Positions 44,401-52,246 of a stretch of DNA of 64,000 bases are shown in pieces. The notes beneath the pieces are model-generated. The model worked only from the letters and a program-made list of their open reading frames with translations, did not search any database and was not told the origin of the DNA. Numbering within the stretch: position 1 is the first letter of the stretch; every line of letters begins with the position of its first letter. The stretch is from NCBI RefSeq assembly GCF_030818575.1, contig NZ_JAUTAL010000001.1, forward strand, positions 1,364,001-1,428,000, in the 5' to 3' direction. Source of the stretch: Chryseobacterium camelliae. Its GTDB lineage: Bacteria > Bacteroidota > Bacteroidia > Flavobacteriales > Weeksellaceae. The position numbers and the translations under genes are program-made.

Positions 44401-44726
44401 GGGCCAATGAATCCTGGGGAAGGTACTGGAGCTGGGATCCTAAAGAAACCTGGGCATTCATTTCCATCATGGTCTATGCCTTCGTACTTCACATGAGGCT
44501 GGTTCCGGGATTAAGAAGCAGGTGGGCATTCCATGTAGCAACTATGTTTGCATTCTGCTCCATGGTTATGACGTACTTCGGGGTGAACTATTATTTAAGC
44601 GGGCTTCACTCCTATGCTGCGGGTGATCCTGTTCCGGTTCCGGCATGGGTATATATAGGCCTGGCTACGATGACTCTTCTATCTGCCGCATCTTATTTTA
44701 AATTTAAGGTGCTGACCAAAAAATAA
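41475..44726 (+). CDS. Cytochrome c maturation protein, ResB-CcsA fusion
   Basis: 1083 aa. The N-terminal part is ResB/CcsB-like: membrane helices near the start, a large periplasmic domain, and a helix before residue 460 (ISYIGYAFLFIGMFVIFFW). A middle segment has a second export-like hydrophobic stretch (ALVVLLLLSFGLNAQ) followed by a His-rich piece (EHIHVEGEEHNHAA). The C-terminal third is CcsA with the heme-handling WWD-type motif WGRYWSWDPKETWAF. It carries heme out and attaches it to apocytochrome c (System II). The ATG at 41475 follows the promoter box. Confidence 0.94.
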   Translation: MKKLQDILISTRTMAVLLLVYAFAMAYATFLENDYGTPTAKALIYEAKWFELIMVLLILNFVGNIARYRLWKREKWPVLVFHLAFILIFIGGAITRYISFEGTMHIREGETSNEIVTDKNFFKIKIEENGEALDYKDIPYLMSPLHKDFNAVYEYHGKKIKIAAKEYIQRKKDSLVADPNGSEYLQLVSTGQTGRQNIYIKPGEAKSINGTLVTFNRAIDGAVEFRNDNGKLYIKTPVDASYMTMATQATGNTKKDEFQPLALRSLYSINELKLVVPEGLKKGRLMAYEGDRKKDMSVPDMLTIEIQGPKTKQLVDLSVEKGNPNAYKQVAIDGMNIMVGFGPKIYNTPFALKLDDFIMETYPGSSSPSAYESHVEIIDEGKQTPYKIYMNHVLNHKGYRFFQSSFDQDRMGTVLSVNHDFWGTLISYIGYAFLFIGMFVIFFWKGTHFWKLNKILSDVNKKKTALVVLLLLSFGLNAQKIETHGTTDGSREHIHVEGEEHNHAASPDIAPKQNSLAAPLTKMRSISPDEIIARNRISKEHADKFGYLLVQNYEGRIVPINTEALDVLRKLYKKDEFKGTDGKYLTANQWFLSVNTDTPSWTMVPVIKVGSKGGDELKNKTKANDDGYTSLMNLFPADANGNMTYILEHDYNTAFRKKPAEQTNYDKEVIAVNERVQIFNEFFSGQFMRIVPVKNDANHTWHSWLDQKFEPDMESQKVMGPYFAEVLAAEQTGNWSKADKELEKLSEYQQKWGKSVVPSKSKVDLEVFMNTLNINFKLLIFYTLIGGLLLIIGFVELFKPNKVLNKIIKVIIALGIVGYACHFLGLVARWYISGHAPWSNGYEAIIFISWVGITAGLLLYRNSNALIPAAGFMVAVIMMGFAHGGSALDPQITPLVPVLKSYWLIVHVAIITSSYGFFALSMIIAVISLVFYIISNKQTYSLHHDTTLKELAIVSEMSLTIGLFALTVGNFLGGIWANESWGRYWSWDPKETWAFISIMVYAFVLHMRLVPGLRSRWAFHVATMFAFCSMVMTYFGVNYYLSGLHSYAAGDPVPVPAWVYIGLATMTLLSAASYFKFKVLTKK

Positions 44727-44750
44727 GATACAATCAATCGATAAACATAC

Positions 44751-44778
44751 AATCCCGGAAAATAAATTTTCCGGGATT
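44751..44778 (+). terminator. Terminator of ccsBA
   Basis: AATCCCGGAAAAT (44751-44763) pairs with ATTTTCCGGGATT (44766-44778) and runs into TTTTT. Confidence 0.85.
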
Positions 44779-44879
44779 TTTATTGTGTTGGATAGTACTT
44801 ACTTCTCAACGGCCAAATAATTTCATAACTCATAACCTTTAACTTTTAATTAAAAAAGTTTGCGTATCAAAAAAATACT

Positions 44880-44887
44880 TATCTTTA
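44880..44887 (+). promoter_or_regulatory. Probable promoter of the SPFH-Arc pair
   Basis: TATCTTTA is one base from TAnnTTTG, with TTTG at 44859-44862 and a 17-base spacer. Confidence 0.5.
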
Positions 44888-44907
44888 TGATATCAAAATA
44901 ATATCAT
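44887..44907. promoter_or_regulatory. Inverted repeat at the SPFH promoter, candidate RHH operator
   Basis: ATGATAT (44887-44893) and ATATCAT (44901-44907) form a perfect 7-bp inverted repeat with a 7-base spacer, over the expected transcription start. Confidence 0.45.
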
Positions 44908-44923
44908 TTTAAAAATTACATGT

Positions 44924-45790
44924 ATGGAAAAATCATTAAAGCCTATGTCAGGATACCTTGCTCTGGTAATATGCCTGATTCTGTTTACTGTTTCATTGTA
45001 CCTCTTTATCCTGGGGACTGATGGCAGTATTACCTCTGTTATTATCGGTTTCCTGTGTTTTTTCCTGTCCTGTTTTTTCCTAAAAGGACTCATGATCATT
45101 CAGCCTAATCATTCCAGGATCCTGAACTTTTTTGGAAAATATGTCGGGACTGTAAAGGAAAACGGACTTTTCTTTATCAACCCTCTGTATTCATCACAGA
45201 AAATGAGCCTGCGTTCTGAAAATATGCAGGGGCAGACGTTAAAAGTGAATGACAAAATGGGAAACCCTATTGAAATTGCAGCCGTTATTGTGTGGAAAGT
45301 AGGGAACACCTATAAAGCAGCCTATGAAGTGGAACGTTATACCGATTATGTGAAAATGCAGAGTGAAGCAGCCGTGAGACATCTGGCAGTAAGCTTTCCT
45401 TATGATAACCTGGAGGACGAGCATGCTAATATCACACTTAGGGATGGCGGCGATCAGGTAAATAAAATCCTGGAACAGGAACTTACAGACCGCTTGGCGC
45501 CGGCTGGCATCATTATTCAGGAAGCACGGATTACCCATCTCGCTTATGCTTCCGAAATTGCAGGTGCAATGCTCCAGAGACAGCAGGCTACCGCTATCGT
45601 GGCCGCACGGACCAAAATTGTGGAGGGTGCTGTAGGAATGGTTGACCTTGCACTGAAAAAGCTTTCCGAAGAAAATATCGTTGAGCTGGATGATGAACGC
45701 AAAGCAGCGATGGTCAGCAACCTGATGGTAGTGCTCTGCGGTGAAAAAGCGGCAACACCCATCCTGAATGCCGGAACATTATACAATTAA
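44924..45790 (+). CDS. SPFH/Band-7 (stomatin-like) membrane protein
   Basis: 288 aa. Two N-terminal hydrophobic segments (about 10-30 and 36-60) anchor it. The SPFH domain follows from VQPNHSR-type sequence [32 protein letters not shown] to [37 protein letters not shown] helical C-terminal part oligomerises in relatives. Such proteins organise membrane microdomains or guard proteases. The next gene, 31 bases on, encodes an Arc-like DNA-binding protein; I recall this pairing as recurrent in bacteria. Confidence 0.93.
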   Translation: MEKSLKPMSGYLALVICLILFTVSLYLFILGTDGSITSVIIGFLCFFLSCFFLKGLMIIQPNHSRILNFFGKYVGTVKENGLFFINPLYSSQKMSLRSENMQGQTLKVNDKMGNPIEIAAVIVWKVGNTYKAAYEVERYTDYVKMQSEAAVRHLAVSFPYDNLEDEHANITLRDGGDQVNKILEQELTDRLAPAGIIIQEARITHLAYASEIAGAMLQRQQATAIVAARTKIVEGAVGMVDLALKKLSEENIVELDDERKAAMVSNLMVVLCGEKAATPILNAGTLYN

Positions 45791-45821
45791 TACCCCATTA
45801 TTATTACGCTAAGATTGTCCA

Positions 45822-46010
45822 ATGAAGTCTGATTCTCCTAAAAAAACGCCCGGAAATAAAGATAAAAAATTCTTTGTGATCAGGATTGATGAATCCACGT
45901 ACAAGCTTCTGGAAAAATGGGCGGGTGATGAGTTCAGGAGCGTCAACGGACAGATAGAATACCTGCTGAATCAGAGCCTCCTCCAGTCCGGAAGGAAAAA
46001 GAAAGACTAA
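45822..46010 (+). CDS. Arc-type ribbon-helix-helix DNA-binding protein
   Basis: 62 aa. A basic N-terminal arm (MKSDSPKKTPGNKDKK) leads to a beta-strand FFVIRIDESTYKLLEKWA and a second helix RSVNGQIEYLLNQSLLQ, which is the complete MetJ/Arc fold. It lies 31 bases behind the SPFH gene and likely shares its transcript. The inverted repeat at 44887-44907 in the SPFH promoter is a natural candidate target. A terminator follows. Confidence 0.88.
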   Translation: MKSDSPKKTPGNKDKKFFVIRIDESTYKLLEKWAGDEFRSVNGQIEYLLNQSLLQSGRKKKD

Positions 46011-46059
46011 GATCGACGCCGGTCATACAGATGAGAAATCTGTTGCCTGATACAAAATT

Positions 46060-46090
46060 CCCTTCAGCGATCATACTCTGAAGGGATTTT
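46060..46090 (+). terminator. Terminator of the SPFH-Arc unit
   Basis: CCCTTCAG (46060-46067) pairs with CTGAAGGG (46078-46085), then ATTTT. Confidence 0.75.
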
Positions 46091-46116
46091 ACTTTTATGT
46101 ATTGCGTCTAAAAACA

Positions 46117-46143
46117 GTAAAAGCAGGTTTTCCCTGCTTTTAC
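46117..46143. terminator. Terminator of the 64-aa gene, bidirectional
   Basis: GTAAAAGCAGG (46117-46127) pairs with CCTGCTTTTAC (46133-46143). On the minus strand TGTTTTTA follows. Confidence 0.75.
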
Positions 46144-46161
46144 TTAACTATATCAATATAT

Positions 46162-46356
46162 TTAATCAAAAATGGTGGTAAAGTAATTACTGATCACCGT
46201 CCAGAAATTTTTTCCCAGAAAATAGATGAGCGTGGAGGTGATGATCCCCTTCACGGTAAAAAAAATGATGCCCCCAATCCCGAAACGCTTTACCCACTGT
46301 TTCCATTTGGAGCTTTTCTCTTCTGCAGGCTCATTCAGAGGCTGTTGCTTTTCCAT
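46162..46356 (-). CDS. Small single-span membrane protein, 64 aa
   Basis: A Lys/Glu-rich hydrophilic N-terminus of about 25 residues (EKQQPLNEPAEEKSSKWKQWVKR) precedes a hydrophobic segment GIGGIIFFTVKGIITSTLIYFLG and a short aromatic tail. I do not recognise a family. It has its own terminator and lies head to head with the ALDH gene. Its small size and amphipathic layout suggest an inner membrane accessory peptide. Confidence 0.65.
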   Translation of the reverse strand: MEKQQPLNEPAEEKSSKWKQWVKRFGIGGIIFFTVKGIITSTLIYFLGKNFWTVISNYFTTIFD

Positions 46357-46493
46357 TGCTGAAATTTCGAATGATTACCATACAAAGATAAGTATGTTTA
46401 TAATTAGTCCAAATAAAAAATATGTTAAAAAAATTAAATTTTGAGGTTCGCATAATATTTTTAACTTTAAGGGCAAACGAAAAGTAATAGTGT

Positions 46494-48044
46494 ATGTCTA
46501 AAAAAATCAAAGATTTCGGAATCGAAAAAACACTCAGGAATTTAGGGATAAAAGATGAAAACAAAGGGACATCCGTAGGTGGAGAATATTTTGCTTCCGG
46601 GAAGATGATAGAGAGTTTTTCTCCGGTAGACGGTGAGTTGATCTCGAAAGTGGAAACCTCTGCTGAAAGTGATTACAGCCGGGTGGTTGAGACTGCTCAG
46701 AACGCATTTAAGGAATTCAGGTTAATCCCGGCTCCTAAAAGGGGAGAACTGGTACGCCAGCTGGGACAGAAATTAAGACAGTATAAAGACGACCTCGGAA
46801 AACTTGTCTCCTATGAAATGGGAAAATCCCTTCAGGAAGGGCTTGGAGAGGTTCAGGAAATGATAGACATCTGCGATTTTGCAGTAGGGCTTTCCAGACA
46901 GCTGCATGGTTTCACGATGCATTCGGAAAGACCGGGACACAGGATGTATGAACAGTACCATCCGCTGGGCATTGTAGGGATTATTACCGCATTCAACTTC
47001 CCGGTGGCTGTGTGGTCCTGGAATACGGCACTGGCCTGGATCTGCGGGAATGTAACCATCTGGAAACCGTCTGAAAAAACACCGTTGTGCGCCATCGCCT
47101 GCCAGAACATCATGATTGAAGTGCTAAGGGAAAATAATCTTCCGGAGGGTATTTCCAGTGTACTGGTGGCAGACCATGAAATCGGTCAGAAGCTGGTGGA
47201 TGATAAAAGAGTTTCCCTGATTTCTTTTACCGGATCTACAAGAGTAGGAAGGATGGTTTCTTCCAAAGTGGCTGAAAGGTTCGGAAAATCAATCCTTGAA
47301 CTGGGCGGTAACAATGCCATCATCATTTCCAAAGATGCCGATCTTGATATGTCAATCATCGGTGCTGTATTCGGTGCTGTAGGAACGGCAGGCCAGCGAT
47401 GTACCAGCACAAGAAGGCTGATCATCCACGAAAGTGTTTATGACGAAGTGAAGAACAGGCTGGTAAAAGCATATGGCCAGCTGAAAATAGGCAATCCTCT
47501 GGATGAGAATAACCATGTTGGACCACTGATTGACCGTGATGCTGTAGATCAATACCAGAAGTCTATTGAAAAATGTAAGCAGGAAGGCGGAAACTTCGTT
47601 GTAGAGGGTGCCGTTCTGGAAGGAGAAGAGTATGCATCGGGCTGTTATGTGAAACCATGTATTGCCGAAGTGGAAAATTCATACGAAATTGTGCAGCATG
47701 AGACATTTGCTCCGATCCTGTACCTGATTAAATACAGCACGCTGGAAGAAGCGATTGCCATCCAGAATGATGTTCCTCAGGGATTATCTTCAGCAATCAT
47801 GACCCAGAACCTCAGAGAGGCTGAACTTTTTCTTTCCCATGCCGGTTCCGACTGTGGAATTGCCAACGTCAATATCGGTACATCCGGTGCTGAAATCGGA
47901 GGCGCATTTGGGGGCGAGAAAGAAACAGGTGGCGGAAGGGAATCCGGATCGGATGTCTGGAAATATTATATGAGAAGGCAGACCAACACCATCAACTACA
48001 CTGCTCAGCTTCCTTTGGCCCAGGGAATCAAATTTGATTTATAA
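46494..48044 (+). CDS. ALDH7-type semialdehyde dehydrogenase (lysine catabolism)
   Basis: 516 aa. The catalytic Cys303 is in GTAGQRCTSTRRL and Glu269 in LELGGNNAI, the GNNA form being typical of ALDH7. Asn168 in TAFNFPVAVW completes the oxyanion site. Given the lysine 6-transaminase gene 89 bases downstream, the likely reaction is oxidation of 2-aminoadipate 6-semialdehyde (piperideine-6-carboxylate) to 2-aminoadipate with NAD(P). The pair corresponds to pcd and lat of Flavobacterium lutescens and to amaB in pseudomonads; I leave the symbol open. Confidence 0.92.
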   Translation: MSKKIKDFGIEKTLRNLGIKDENKGTSVGGEYFASGKMIESFSPVDGELISKVETSAESDYSRVVETAQNAFKEFRLIPAPKRGELVRQLGQKLRQYKDDLGKLVSYEMGKSLQEGLGEVQEMIDICDFAVGLSRQLHGFTMHSERPGHRMYEQYHPLGIVGIITAFNFPVAVWSWNTALAWICGNVTIWKPSEKTPLCAIACQNIMIEVLRENNLPEGISSVLVADHEIGQKLVDDKRVSLISFTGSTRVGRMVSSKVAERFGKSILELGGNNAIIISKDADLDMSIIGAVFGAVGTAGQRCTSTRRLIIHESVYDEVKNRLVKAYGQLKIGNPLDENNHVGPLIDRDAVDQYQKSIEKCKQEGGNFVVEGAVLEGEEYASGCYVKPCIAEVENSYEIVQHETFAPILYLIKYSTLEEAIAIQNDVPQGLSSAIMTQNLREAELFLSHAGSDCGIANVNIGTSGAEIGGAFGGEKETGGGRESGSDVWKYYMRRQTNTINYTAQLPLAQGIKFDL

Positions 48045-48133
48045 ACTTCTAAACATAAACCGCTGCGGAAGGTAAAATGATCTGCTGCGGTATTCCGGAC
48101 TTCTGAATTTTTAATCATTTAAAATCACAAAAA

Positions 48134-49459
48134 ATGCAACAAATCATTGATATACATCCTAATAAAGTAAAAGAAACCGTAGGAAAACACGTACTGGCAG
48201 ATGGCTTCGATTTTGTAATGGATATTGAAAAATCCCACGGATCGTGGCTGTTTGATAAGCTTACCGGCCGTGAGTATCTGGACATGTTTTCCATGTTTGC
48301 CTCTGCTTCCATAGGATACAATCATCCTTACCTGATGGAAAAATCGGAATGGCTGGGAAAAATGGCCATCAATAAACCTACACTGGCCGATGTGTATTCA
48401 GAAGAATATGCAACGTTCCTGGAAGTTTTTGAGCGGGTAGCTATCCCTGAAGAGCTGCAGTATACGTTCTTCATTGAAGGCGGAACCATGGCTGTGGAAA
48501 ATGCGATGAAAGCATGCTTCGACTGGAAAACCCGTAAGAATTTTGCCAAGGGTCTTCAGACAGAAGCCGGAATATGCATCCATTTCAGGCAGGCCTTCCA
48601 TGGAAGGAGCGGATATACCTTAAGCCTTACAAACACGGCTGATCCTAGAAAATACCAATACTTTCCGATGTTTGACTGGCCAAGGATCCTCAATCCGAAG
48701 CTCAGCTTCCCGATTACGGAAGAAAACCTGGAGGAAACCATCAAAAATGAAAGAATGGCACTGCTTCATATTGAAGAAGCTATCCTTTCCAACCCGGATA
48801 AAGTAGCCTGTGTGATCATTGAGCCGATCCAGGCTGAAGGAGGGGACAATCATTTCAGGAATGAATTTTTTACTGAGCTCAGGAAGCTGTGCGATGACAA
48901 TGAGATCCTGCTGATTTTTGATGAAGTGCAGACAGGAATTGGAATTACTGGCAAGATGTGGGCATTTGAACATTTCACGGCCAAACCGGACATCATTTCT
49001 TTCGGAAAGAAAACCCAGGTATGCGGAATCCTGGCTAACCGTGAAAAATTTGATGAAGTTCCGGATAACGTCTTCAGGGAAAGTTCCAGGATTAATTCTA
49101 CATTCGGCGGAAATTTTATTGATATGCTCAGATTCCAGCTTGTAATGGAGGTTATTGAGAAGGAAAACCTTATTGACAATGCCCGGACAGTGGGTGAATA
49201 CCTTCTGGAAAAGTTACAGGAACTGGCCCGTAAACATCCCGAGACCATTTCTAATGCACGCGGAAGAGGGCTGATGTGTGCCATAGACCTGCCCACCCAT
49301 GAGCAGAGAAACCTTCTTAGAGATGAACTTTTTAAGGATGGGATGATCATTTTAGGATGTGGGGAACAGTCGCTCCGCTTCAGGCCGCACCTGAATGTTT
49401 CCCCTGCGGAAATTGATCTTGCCATTGATAAAATTGAACGCAATTTGAACAAAATTTAA
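48134..49459 (+). CDS. lat: L-lysine 6-transaminase
   Basis: 441 aa, the size of the known Lat enzymes. It moves the epsilon-amino group of lysine to 2-oxoglutarate. PLP-binding residues: Lys292 in SFGKKTQVCG (Schiff base), Asp263 in IFDEVQTGIG, and the phosphate-contact block EGGTMAVENAMK. The KKTQVCG sequence is specific to Lat within class III aminotransferases. With the upstream ALDH it makes a two-step route from lysine to 2-aminoadipate. A short spacer without a hairpin fits co-transcription. Confidence 0.95.
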   Translation: MQQIIDIHPNKVKETVGKHVLADGFDFVMDIEKSHGSWLFDKLTGREYLDMFSMFASASIGYNHPYLMEKSEWLGKMAINKPTLADVYSEEYATFLEVFERVAIPEELQYTFFIEGGTMAVENAMKACFDWKTRKNFAKGLQTEAGICIHFRQAFHGRSGYTLSLTNTADPRKYQYFPMFDWPRILNPKLSFPITEENLEETIKNERMALLHIEEAILSNPDKVACVIIEPIQAEGGDNHFRNEFFTELRKLCDDNEILLIFDEVQTGIGITGKMWAFEHFTAKPDIISFGKKTQVCGILANREKFDEVPDNVFRESSRINSTFGGNFIDMLRFQLVMEVIEKENLIDNARTVGEYLLEKLQELARKHPETISNARGRGLMCAIDLPTHEQRNLLRDELFKDGMIILGCGEQSLRFRPHLNVSPAEIDLAIDKIERNLNKI

Positions 49460-49521
49460 AACCCTGATTTGTCATTTTAAAAATAAAATTGTATTTTTAG
49501 ATACTCAAAAAGGAAAGAAAC

Positions 49522-49752
49522 ATGGAAAGAAGTACAAGAGTATCAGTTTTTGAAAGCGATAAGCCGGCAGAAATCCAGCTTATAAAATCGAAATTGGACG
49601 ATGCAAAAATCAAAAACAGTGTTGAAAACAATTACCTAACTTTCACTACAACCCCTACCGCTACATCATTGAAATTATTGGTAGCCCTCGAAGATGAGAA
49701 AAAGGCATTTGATGTCATTGACGCTTATCTTCAGCAAAATGTAAATCATTAA
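49522..49752 (+). CDS. DUF2007-like small protein, 76 aa
   Basis: The pattern of a DUF2007 (putative signal-transducing protein) ferredoxin-like fold is visible: strand RVSVFESDKPAEIQLIKSKLDDAKI, a middle strand around NNYLTFTTTP, then LLVALEDEKKAFDVIDAYLQQN. Here the usual Gly/Val-rich middle is short. No catalytic residues are expected. It lies 62 bases after lat and before a terminator, so it may be the last gene of the lysine unit, though a functional link is unproven. Confidence 0.85.
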   Translation: MERSTRVSVFESDKPAEIQLIKSKLDDAKIKNSVENNYLTFTTTPTATSLKLLVALEDEKKAFDVIDAYLQQNVNH

Positions 49753-49786
49753 AAACAATTTCATAATTTTAAATTTTACTACTTCG

Positions 49787-49817
49787 AACCGAAAATTAAT
49801 CTAGTTAATTTTCGGTT
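49787..49817 (+). terminator. Terminator of the lysine unit
   Basis: AACCGAAAATTAA (49787-49799) pairs with TTAATTTTCGGTT (49805-49817), followed by TTT. Confidence 0.85.
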
Positions 49818-49960
49818 TTTAATGTTTCCTCACGTAGTACATTATGATAGATCAGAATGGCAATCTAAGGCATAATCATTCTTCGTTCAGATTAGCATCA
49901 TGTTAATAGTCTGTCAGAATATAAAAACCAGGAAACACTTCTAAAAAACATTATAACATT

Positions 49961-50476
49961 ATGATGCATCCGGAAATCAGATTGAGACAGGCGCAGGAAG
50001 AAGATAAACATATCATTTGGGATATTTTGCAGCAGGCCATTGCCAGGCGTAAAAAAGATGGCAGCAGTCAGTGGCAACAGGGCTATCCGAATCTGGGTAC
50101 CGTAGAAACTGATATTGCCAACGGATTCGGATATGTATTGACAGTAGATGGTGTTGTCGCTGTATATACCGCGCTCATCCTGAATGATGAACCGGCATAC
50201 AGCACTATTGATGGCGCATGGCTCAGTGAGGGAGAATTTGTGGTAGTGCACAGGGTAGGTGTTGACGAGCGCTTTGCAGGACAGGGAATGGTAAAAAAAC
50301 TTTTTGATCATATTGAAGATTTTACCAGGTCTCATAAGATCCAGAGCATTAAGGTTGATACTAATTTCGATAATGTCCCGATGCTGAAAATACTGGAAAG
50401 CAAAGGCTATTCTTACTGTGGAGAAGTCTGTCTTGCCGGCGGTATACGCAAGGCTTATGAGAAATTGATTACTTAA
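49961..50476 (+). CDS. GNAT-family N-acetyltransferase
   Basis: 171 aa. The GNAT core shows EIRLRQAQEEDKHIIWDILQQAIARRKKDG, substrate region GSSQWQQGYPN, the acetyl-CoA loop VVHRVGVDERFAGQGMVKKLFDHI (Q/R-x2-G-x-G/A type) and IKVDTNFDNVPMLKILESKGYSYCGE. The acceptor is unknown. It lies alone between a terminator and the GbsR-type regulator gene. Confidence 0.9.
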   Translation: MMHPEIRLRQAQEEDKHIIWDILQQAIARRKKDGSSQWQQGYPNLGTVETDIANGFGYVLTVDGVVAVYTALILNDEPAYSTIDGAWLSEGEFVVVHRVGVDERFAGQGMVKKLFDHIEDFTRSHKIQSIKVDTNFDNVPMLKILESKGYSYCGEVCLAGGIRKAYEKLIT

Positions 50477-50547
50477 CAGCCGCAAGGTTAAAGCACAATG
50501 CAATTGAATTTATAAAACACCATCTATTCATAAACTCTATTATCTTT

Positions 50548-50565
50548 GTTCGTTTTGTTCCGAAC
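50548..50565. promoter_or_regulatory. Inverted repeat in the efflux operon promoter
   Basis: GTTCG (50548-50552) and CGAAC (50561-50565) flank the TTTTG that serves as -33 element of the box at 50573-50580. It is a candidate operator for the regulator encoded first in the operon. Confidence 0.4.
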
Positions 50566-50572
50566 TAATTTA

Positions 50573-50580
50573 TATTTTTG
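50573..50580 (+). promoter_or_regulatory. Promoter -7 box of the GbsR-RND operon
   Basis: TATTTTTG, perfect TAnnTTTG, 14 bases before the ATG. A second match, TATCTTTG, lies at 50541-50548. Confidence 0.6.
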
Positions 50581-50594
50581 ATGAAATTTTATAA

Positions 50595-51056
50595 ATGGAT
50601 AAAAGGATAGAAATTGATCAGAAGATTTTCCAGGATGCTGTGAAATTCTACGGGACAGTTTTTAATATACCCCCCTTGGCTTCAAAGATTTACGCATACC
50701 TTCTTTTTGATTTTGATAAGGAAGGTGTAACTTTTGATGAGTTTGTCGACATATTATCTGCAAGCAAGAGTTCTGTTTCCACTAACATCTCACTGTTGCT
50801 GAATGCTGAACTTATCATAGATCATAATAAAATGGATGAGAGGAAACGATATTTTTTCATCAATGATCAGTATAAAAAGATCAGGTTTGAAAAAATCGTC
50901 AAAAAGATGCATGATGAGCTGGAATTATTTGATGAACTTGACAGATTCAAAGAAAATCAGGGCTATCCCAAGCGGTGTGACGAAAAAATAGAAGAATACA
51001 AAAAACTTCTCAATAAAAATATAAAAAATATTCAGGAATCTCTTAATAAACTATAA
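50595..51056 (+). CDS. GbsR/MarR-type regulator of the efflux operon
   Basis: 153 aa. The winged helix is preceded by FNIPPLASKIYAYLLFDFDKEGVTFDEFVDIL, the GbsR-family start, then recognition helix SASKSSVSTNISLLLNAELI and wing DHNKMDERKRYFFIND. A long Lys/Glu-rich helix closes the protein for dimer contact. One base separates its stop from the ATG of the pump adaptor gene, so it is co-transcribed with the RND system and probably represses it. The effector is unknown. Confidence 0.9.
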   Translation: MDKRIEIDQKIFQDAVKFYGTVFNIPPLASKIYAYLLFDFDKEGVTFDEFVDILSASKSSVSTNISLLLNAELIIDHNKMDERKRYFFINDQYKKIRFEKIVKKMHDELELFDELDRFKENQGYPKRCDEKIEEYKKLLNKNIKNIQESLNKL

Positions 51057-51057
51057 A

Positions 51058-52245
51058 ATGAATAACAAGTTACTCATACTTTCTGTTGCAGCCCTGTCGT
51101 TGACGGCTTGTAAGAAAGAAGCACCGAAACAGGATGGGCCGAAACCTTATCCTGTTGTTTCTGTAGAGACTAAAAACATTGTGGGTTACCAGACTTTCCC
51201 AGCTACCATCCAGGGAAGGATCAATAATGATGTAAGGGCAAAAATACAGGGGTATATTACTCAGGTGCTGGTAGATGAAGGGCAATATGTGACTAAGGGG
51301 CAGCCTTTGTTCCGCCTGGAAACCAATATACTCAATGAGAATGCTGCTGCAGCAAAAGCAGGGATTGGTGCTGCTCAGTCCAATATAGCTGCCGCTCAGG
51401 CTGCTGTAAATGCTTCCCAGGTGGAAGTAAATAAGCTGAAGCCGCTTGTTGCTAAAAATATCATCAGCAATGTACAGCTGCAGACGGCACAGGCTAACTT
51501 ATCCCGTGCACAGGCAGAACTGCAACAGGCTGTTGCGGCAAAGCAGCAGGCTACCGCTACATACAAAGGGGTTGAAGCCAATATTGAATATTCCATTATC
51601 CGGGCCCCTATTTCAGGGGTTGTAGGAAAACTTCCGCTTAAAGTAGGAAGCCTGGTAGGACCTTCTGATCAGACTCCGATCACTACCATTTCAGATACAT
51701 CAGGAATCTTCGCTTATTTCTCCATGAATGAAAAGGAGTACTTTGATTTTCTTGAGAAAGCGCCGGGTGCAAGCATGAAAGAAAAAATTAAAAACCTGCC
51801 GATGGTTGAACTGCAGTTGGCGAATGGAAGCCTCTATCCTGAAAAGGGAAGGATTGAAGCCATTACCGGGCAGATAGACCCAACTACCGGAACAATCCAG
51901 TTCAGGGTAGCCTTTACCAATGCACAAAAGCTGCTGAGTAACGGAAACAGCGGAACGATACGCTTCCCTGAACGTTACGATAACGTCCTGGTCATCCCGG
52001 AAAGTGCTACGTATGAGCAGCAGGGAATCGTTTACGCTTATAAAGTGGATAAAGGAGATACTGCCAGAAATGTTGTTGTAAACGTCATTGAGAGGATAGA
52101 CAATCTTGCCCTGATCCGGTCAGGACTTAATAAAGGCGAAACGGTAGTGGCTTCCGGTATCGGCTCACTGAAGCCGGGAACGGCCATTAAAAAGCAGCCT
52201 GTGAAGATGGATAGCCTTGTTCAATCAATTAAACCGAAATTTTAA
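51058..52245 (+). CDS. RND efflux periplasmic adaptor (AcrA-like lipoprotein)
   Basis: 395 aa. Signal with lipobox LTAC (Cys18), then the barrel-sandwich halves: INNDVRAKIQGYITQVLVDEGQYVTKGQPLFRL near residue 60 and YSIIRAPISGVVGKLPLKVGSLV near 185. Between them is an Ala/Gln-rich alpha-hairpin of about 80 residues. Beta-barrel and membrane-proximal domains follow. It links the AcrB-like pump and TolC-like channel encoded next. The start is one base after the regulator's stop and its own stop one base before the pump ATG. Confidence 0.95.
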   Translation: MNNKLLILSVAALSLTACKKEAPKQDGPKPYPVVSVETKNIVGYQTFPATIQGRINNDVRAKIQGYITQVLVDEGQYVTKGQPLFRLETNILNENAAAAKAGIGAAQSNIAAAQAAVNASQVEVNKLKPLVAKNIISNVQLQTAQANLSRAQAELQQAVAAKQQATATYKGVEANIEYSIIRAPISGVVGKLPLKVGSLVGPSDQTPITTISDTSGIFAYFSMNEKEYFDFLEKAPGASMKEKIKNLPMVELQLANGSLYPEKGRIEAITGQIDPTTGTIQFRVAFTNAQKLLSNGNSGTIRFPERYDNVLVIPESATYEQQGIVYAYKVDKGDTARNVVVNVIERIDNLALIRSGLNKGETVVASGIGSLKPGTAIKKQPVKMDSLVQSIKPKF

Positions 52246-52246
52246 G

